From an uncultured Pelagibacteraceae bacterium (GTDB taxonomy: Bacteria; Pseudomonadota; Alphaproteobacteria; Pelagibacterales; Pelagibacteraceae), in NCBI GenBank assembly GCA_902608975.1, contig CACLQI010000006.1, forward strand, positions 1-52,138: 52,138 nucleotides of DNA. The letters run 5' to 3'. Below the pieces are notes generated by a model. The model ran no database searches, was not told the DNA's origin, and was given only the letters and a program-made list of their open reading frames with translations. A program made the position numbers and the translations under genes. Of the stretch, positions 48,767 to 52,138 are shown piece by piece. The stretch's first letter is position 1; each line of letters begins with the position of its first letter.

Positions 48767-49434
48767 TGAATATAGATTTAAATAAATTAGAAAAAATTAT
48801 AAATATTAAGTTTAAAAATCAAAAAATTTTAAAAAGATCATTAACACATAAAAGTTATAACTCAGTTGAAAGTAACGAAAAACTTGAGTTTCTAGGAGAT
48901 AGAGTTTTGGGTCTTGTGATTTCAAAAAAACTACTTGAGGAATATCCTGACGATAAAGAAGGATCTTTAGATAAAAAATTAGCATCTTTAGTAAATAAAA
49001 AAAAATGCTTAGAGATTGGAAAATCCATAAATTTAGAAAAATTTATTTTTTTAGGTAATTCAAGAAAAAAAATTATTAAAATAGAGGATAAAATTATTTC
49101 TGATGCGTGCGAATCTCTTATTGGTGCAGTTTTCTTAGACAAAGGAATAGAAATTGCACAAAAATTTATTTTAAATTTATGGAATAAGCACATTAGTCTA
49201 ACTAAAATCACTTATGTTGATCCTAAAACTGAACTTCAAGAATATTCTCTTAAAAAATTTAAATTATTACCAAAATATAAATTATTAGATAGCTCAGGCC
49301 CAAATCATAAGCCAGTATTTAAAATTGGAGTAAATTTAAAAAATTCAAAAATGATTAAAGGAATTGGTTCCTCAAAAAAAGAAGCTGAACAAAACGCAGC
49401 TTCAATTTTATTAAAAAATTTACATAAAAAATGA
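48766..49434 (+). CDS. rnc: Ribonuclease III
   Basis: RNase III cuts double-stranded RNA in rRNA and mRNA processing. The signature NEKLEFLGDRVLGLVI (about residues 37-52) and DACESLIGAVFLDKG supply the catalytic acidic residues; a double-stranded RNA-binding domain covers about residues 150-222 (DPKTELQEYS, IGSSKKEAEQNAA). It overlaps recO by 4 bases; the era gene usual between rnc and recO is absent. Confidence 0.96.
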   Translation: MNIDLNKLEKIINIKFKNQKILKRSLTHKSYNSVESNEKLEFLGDRVLGLVISKKLLEEYPDDKEGSLDKKLASLVNKKKCLEIGKSINLEKFIFLGNSRKKIIKIEDKIISDACESLIGAVFLDKGIEIAQKFILNLWNKHISLTKITYVDPKTELQEYSLKKFKLLPKYKLLDSSGPNHKPVFKIGVNLKNSKMIKGIGSSKKEAEQNAASILLKNLHKK

Positions 49435-50111
49435 ATTGGATAGATCAAGGTTATTTAATTTCTAAAAATAATTATAATGAAAATTCTTTAGTAGCAGAAT
49501 TTTTTACAAAAGAGCATGGAAAATGTTCGGGAATTATTTTTGGTGGAAATTCTAAAAAAATAAAAAATTATCTTCAAATAGGAAATAAATTTCATATAAA
49601 TTATAACTTTAAAATCGAAGGTAAATCAGGTCATTTTAAAATTGAAATTTTAAAAGCTAATGCACCTTTATTTTTTGATAATAAAAATAAATTAATGTGT
49701 ATTTCTTCCTCTATGAGTCTTTTGAAATTATTAACTGTTGAAGCTCAAGTTAATGATAAAATTTTTGAAAGCATAGAAATTTTTTTTAAAAATTTACATA
49801 ATCAACAATGGTTAAAACATTATATTTTTTGGGAACTAAATTTATTTAAATTTTTAGGTTATGATTTAAATCTTGAAAATATAGTCAATTCAGAATTTAT
49901 AAATAACAAGAAAAAATACTTTGTAAAATCTAATTCAATATCTAAAAATGTTCCTAATTTTTTGATTGATAAGAATGATGATGATATTGATTCTGGTACT
50001 TTGATACTAGGATTAAAGTTGGTTACTGATTATTTAAATAAAAGTATTTTGATTCCCAATAATATTAATCAACCATATTCAAGAGTTAACTTCATAAATA
50101 TTTTAAAATAA
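49431..50111 (+). CDS. recO: DNA repair protein RecO
   Basis: RecO loads RecA on SSB-coated DNA with RecR. The OB-fold N-terminus (WIDQGYLISKNNYNENSLVAEFFTKEHGK region in part) and the helical middle with YIFWELNLFKFLGYDLNLE match the family. The usual zinc-finger cysteines are missing, as in several small RecO proteins. Length 226. It directly abuts hemB on the other strand with no base between the two stop codons. Confidence 0.88.
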   Translation: MNWIDQGYLISKNNYNENSLVAEFFTKEHGKCSGIIFGGNSKKIKNYLQIGNKFHINYNFKIEGKSGHFKIEILKANAPLFFDNKNKLMCISSSMSLLKLLTVEAQVNDKIFESIEIFFKNLHNQQWLKHYIFWELNLFKFLGYDLNLENIVNSEFINNKKKYFVKSNSISKNVPNFLIDKNDDDIDSGTLILGLKLVTDYLNKSILIPNNINQPYSRVNFINILK

Positions 50112-51113
50112 TTATTTTTTTAGTGATTTTGCGACTTTGTCAGCAAAATAAGTTACAATAGCCGATGCTCCAGCTCTTTTAAAAGCTGTAAGTGTTTCGA
50201 TAATACTATTTTCACTTATAATTTTTTTATTTATAGCATTTTTTATCAAACTATATTCACCCGAAACTTGATATGCAAATACAGGAATTTTAAAATTTTC
50301 TTTTATAGATTTAATTATATCTAAATAAGGCATTCCTGGTTTTACCATTACCATATCTGCACCTTCTTTGATATCGAGTGAAATTTCTCTTAATGCTTCA
50401 AAATTATTATTATAATCCATCTGATATGTTTTTTTATCACCTTTTAGAGATTTGTTTGAACCGACAGCATCTCTAAATGGACCGTAAAAACTTGAAGCAT
50501 ATTTTGCAGCATAAGACAGTATTTGAACATCTTGAAATTTATTTTTATCTAACGCTTTTCTAATTTTTCCAATTCTTCCATCCATCATATCAGATGGAGC
50601 AATAACATCACATCCCATCTCGGCTTGTAATAATGATTGCTTAATCAATATTTCTATAGTTTCATCATTTAAAATTTTTCCTTTTTTTAAAATTCCATCA
50701 TGACCATGTGATGTATATGGATCAAGAGCGACATCACACATAATTCCAATTTTATTTTTATATTTTTTTTTAATTAATCTTATAGCTTTGCAAACTAAAT
50801 TATTTTCATTTAAAGCTTCAAGGCCAATATTATTTTTCAGTTTATTATCTGTGTAAGGAAATAATGCAATCATTGGTATTTTATATTTAACTGCTTTATC
50901 TACCAGTAGTGGAATGTTATCTATACTATACCTGAATATATCAGGCATAGATTTAATTGATTCTTTTTTATTTTTCCCATCTATTAAAAAAATTGGAAGT
51001 ATAAGATCATTTACTGAAAGATTATTTTCTTGGACTAATCTCCGTGACCAATCGCTTTTACGATTTCTTCTTAGCCTTAAATTTGGATACTTTCCTGTGA
51101 TAATCATTCTCAA
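50112..51113 (-). CDS. hemB: Porphobilinogen synthase (zinc-free type)
   Basis: HemB condenses two 5-aminolevulinates in heme synthesis. The 333 residues keep the active-site lysines Lys204 (YAAKYASSFYGPFRDA) and Lys258 (MVMVKPG). The zinc-binding site, a cysteine trio in E. coli, reads DVALDPYTSHGHDG here, so aspartates replace the cysteines; this is the magnesium-type seen in many alphaproteobacteria. Translation could begin at ATG 51113 or 51107. It ends flush against recO. Confidence 0.96.
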   Translation of the reverse strand: MRMIITGKYPNLRLRRNRKSDWSRRLVQENNLSVNDLILPIFLIDGKNKKESIKSMPDIFRYSIDNIPLLVDKAVKYKIPMIALFPYTDNKLKNNIGLEALNENNLVCKAIRLIKKKYKNKIGIMCDVALDPYTSHGHDGILKKGKILNDETIEILIKQSLLQAEMGCDVIAPSDMMDGRIGKIRKALDKNKFQDVQILSYAAKYASSFYGPFRDAVGSNKSLKGDKKTYQMDYNNNFEALREISLDIKEGADMVMVKPGMPYLDIIKSIKENFKIPVFAYQVSGEYSLIKNAINKKIISENSIIETLTAFKRAGASAIVTYFADKVAKSLKK

Positions 51114-51178
51114 TAATATTTTATATGCGACAAAAGTTATATGTATTATAATTATAAATAAAGTATTTATTTAATCAC
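51114..51178. promoter_or_regulatory. Divergent region between hemB and hydroxylase-like gene
   Basis: These 65 bases are almost all A and T. TATAAT at 51147-51152 on the + strand is a consensus -10 about 27 bases before the next ATG, but no good -35 is at the right distance. TATAAT also reads on the opposite strand within the same stretch. No binding site for a known regulator is recognised. Confidence 0.25.
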
Positions 51179-51802
51179 ATGAATAACATAGCATCTATAA
51201 ATAAACTACAATCAAACGTTATGACTGGTGATTTTCAGAAACAAGATATTCAATTTGATTTAAGCAAGCTAAGACAAGCATGCAATGATGTTTTGAAAAT
51301 AAAAGGATTTGATACATCTTTAGGAATTCCTCACTTTGCTGCGATTTCTCTAAATCAAATACCTGGGGACCCCGATTCAATTAAAGGAAATAAAGTTAGA
51401 GGTGTATATTGGACTAAGCCTGATTCATCAGGAAAGGAAGTTTCAAGAGACGTTAATATCGATGAAAGTAAATACACTGAACTCGTTAAAGATTTTGAAC
51501 ATACATATTTCAAGCATGTATATGAAGAGTTATCTAAAAAATATAAATTAGGTAGAGTAAGATTATTACTAAAAGAACCAAGATCAACGTTAAGTTGGCA
51601 TAGAGATCCAGAACCAAGATTACACATACCTATTTATACAAATCCTGGTGCAATAATGGTTATAGATAAAGTTGCTCACCATATGCCAGCTGATGGTTCT
51701 GTTTGGGTAACTAATAATTTGAAATATCATAACGCGTTTAACGGTGGTGAAGAAAACCGAGTTCATTTAGTAGCATGCGTTTTAGACTACAAATTCAATT
51801 AA
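51179..51802 (+). CDS. Aspartyl/asparaginyl beta-hydroxylase-like dioxygenase
   Basis: Non-heme iron, 2-oxoglutarate-dependent oxygenase fold, 207 residues. The iron ligands appear as His141-x-Asp143 (SWHRDPEP) and His184 (KYHNAFN), with Arg194 (NRVHLVAC) to bind 2-oxoglutarate. LHIPIYTNPGAIM is a core strand. Proteins of this family hydroxylate aspartate, asparagine or free amino acid derivatives; the substrate here cannot be told. It stands alone, divergent from hemB and followed by rpiB. The N-terminal 60 residues are less conserved in my recollection. Confidence 0.75.
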   Translation: MNNIASINKLQSNVMTGDFQKQDIQFDLSKLRQACNDVLKIKGFDTSLGIPHFAAISLNQIPGDPDSIKGNKVRGVYWTKPDSSGKEVSRDVNIDESKYTELVKDFEHTYFKHVYEELSKKYKLGRVRLLLKEPRSTLSWHRDPEPRLHIPIYTNPGAIMVIDKVAHHMPADGSVWVTNNLKYHNAFNGGEENRVHLVACVLDYKFN

Positions 51803-51805
51803 TTT

Positions 51806-51816
51806 TATAATATAAT
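51806..51816 (+). promoter_or_regulatory. Overlapping TATAAT elements before rpiB
   Basis: Two TATAAT hexamers overlap by one base (51806-51811 and 51811-51816). The second ends 7 bases before the TTG at 51824, so an mRNA from it would begin at or near the start codon. No Shine-Dalgarno sequence is visible. The region is so AT-rich that the match is only suggestive. Confidence 0.3.
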
Positions 51817-51817
51817 A

Positions 51818-52138
51818 TTGTTGTTGAAGAATATTTTTATAGCATCTGATCACGCTGGTTATAATTTAAAAAAATATATAATTTCTAAATTTTCTAAAAA
51901 AAATAAGATTGTTGATTTAGGACCAAAATCTGATCTACCAGTTGATTATCCAGATTTTGCTAAAAAATTATCTAAAAAAATAGGTTCTAAAAATGGTAGT
52001 TTTGGTATTCTTGTTTGTGGATCAGGTATGGGAATGGCTATTGCCGCTAATAAAACAAAAAAAGCTAGAGCAGCACTATGTTATAGCGTTAAAAATACCA
52101 AATTATCTCGATTGCATAATAATGCAAACATCATTACA
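51818..52138 (+). CDS. rpiB: Ribose-5-phosphate isomerase B, 3' end cut by window
   Basis: RpiB interconverts ribose 5-phosphate and ribulose 5-phosphate. The visible part reads KNIFIASDHAGYNLK, then PVDYPDFAKKL and LVCGSGMGMAIAANK, where CGSG holds the catalytic cysteine, and RAALCYS. No ATG is in frame; three consecutive TTG codons (51818, 51821, 51824) precede the first conserved residues, and 51824 is the best-fitting start. The reading runs off the window before the end of the family domain. Two TATAAT boxes lie just upstream. Confidence 0.88.
   Translation, partial: MLLKNIFIASDHAGYNLKKYIISKFSKKNKIVDLGPKSDLPVDYPDFAKKLSKKIGSKNGSFGILVCGSGMGMAIAANKTKKARAALCYSVKNTKLSRLHNNANIIT

Noticed and set aside
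1-52138. CRISPR arrays, transposons, prophage or defence clusters
   Set aside because: I saw no spaced direct repeats, transposase or phage motifs; nearly all sequence is assigned to housekeeping genes.

Overview
The window looks like a piece of chromosome from a streamlined, very AT-rich marine alphaproteobacterium of the SAR11 (Pelagibacterales) type. This is inferred from recalled family features, not from a search: strong A/T codon bias, lysine- and isoleucine-rich proteins, genes that abut or overlap almost everywhere, alphaproteobacterial gene order, and a four-subunit sarcosine oxidase operon. No phage, transposase, integrase, CRISPR or rRNA is visible. No stretch over 300 bases lacks a gene; the longest non-coding space, around a tRNA-Ser(GCU), is about 170 bases.

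Layout. (1) 1-14718, + strand: the translation supercluster, with the 3' part of fusA and then rpsJ-rplCDWB-rpsS-rplV-rpsC-rplP-rpmC-rpsQ-rplNXE-rpsNH-rplFR-rpsE-rplO-secY-adk-rpsMK-rpoA-rplQ. tuf, rpmD and rpmJ are missing from their usual places. (2) 14737-20646: rluC-type pseudouridine synthase, lipB (-), mgtE, panC (-), galU and ugd (UDP-glucose, then UDP-glucuronate). (3) 20651-27226, - strand: ruvX, pyrB, a dihydroorotase-like pyrC' without its first metal-binding histidines, plsY, topA, a small exported protein and a RidA protein. (4) 27276-33413, + strand: gatCAB amidotransferase, an O-methyltransferase, trhO and a MATE exporter. (5) 33381-42728, mostly - strand: soxBDAG sarcosine oxidase, tRNA-Ser on +, a small membrane protein, a GT-C glycosyltransferase and a soluble lytic transglycosylase. 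(6) 42771-50111, + strand: dapA-smpB-folK-rsh-pyrE-pdxJ-acpS-lepB-rnc-recO. (7) hemB (-), a 2-oxoglutarate-dependent hydroxylase-like gene, and the 5' part of rpiB, cut by the window end.

Most of the content is housekeeping: protein synthesis, membrane insertion, lipoate, pantothenate, pyridoxine, heme and folate synthesis, pyrimidine synthesis, and methylated-amine one-carbon use through sarcosine. I see no clearly new multi-gene system.

The strongest anomaly is that ten reading-frame breaks (rplD, rpmC, adk, lipB, ugd twice, trhO, soxA, soxB, a small membrane protein) all restore when one base is removed from an A or T run of 7-10. Essential ribosomal genes are among them. rpsC also has an in-frame TAA and the transglycosylase has three small indels. 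Consensus error is the simplest explanation; rescue by polymerase slippage is the biological alternative. Each such gene is annotated here as one full-length gene with its break noted.

Other points worth a look are a Rsh protein lacking the region between its TGS and ACT domains, the metal-ligand-deficient DHOase beside ATCase, extended -10 sequences placed exactly where leaderless mRNAs would start (dapA, rsh), and a 14-bp palindrome before soxB.
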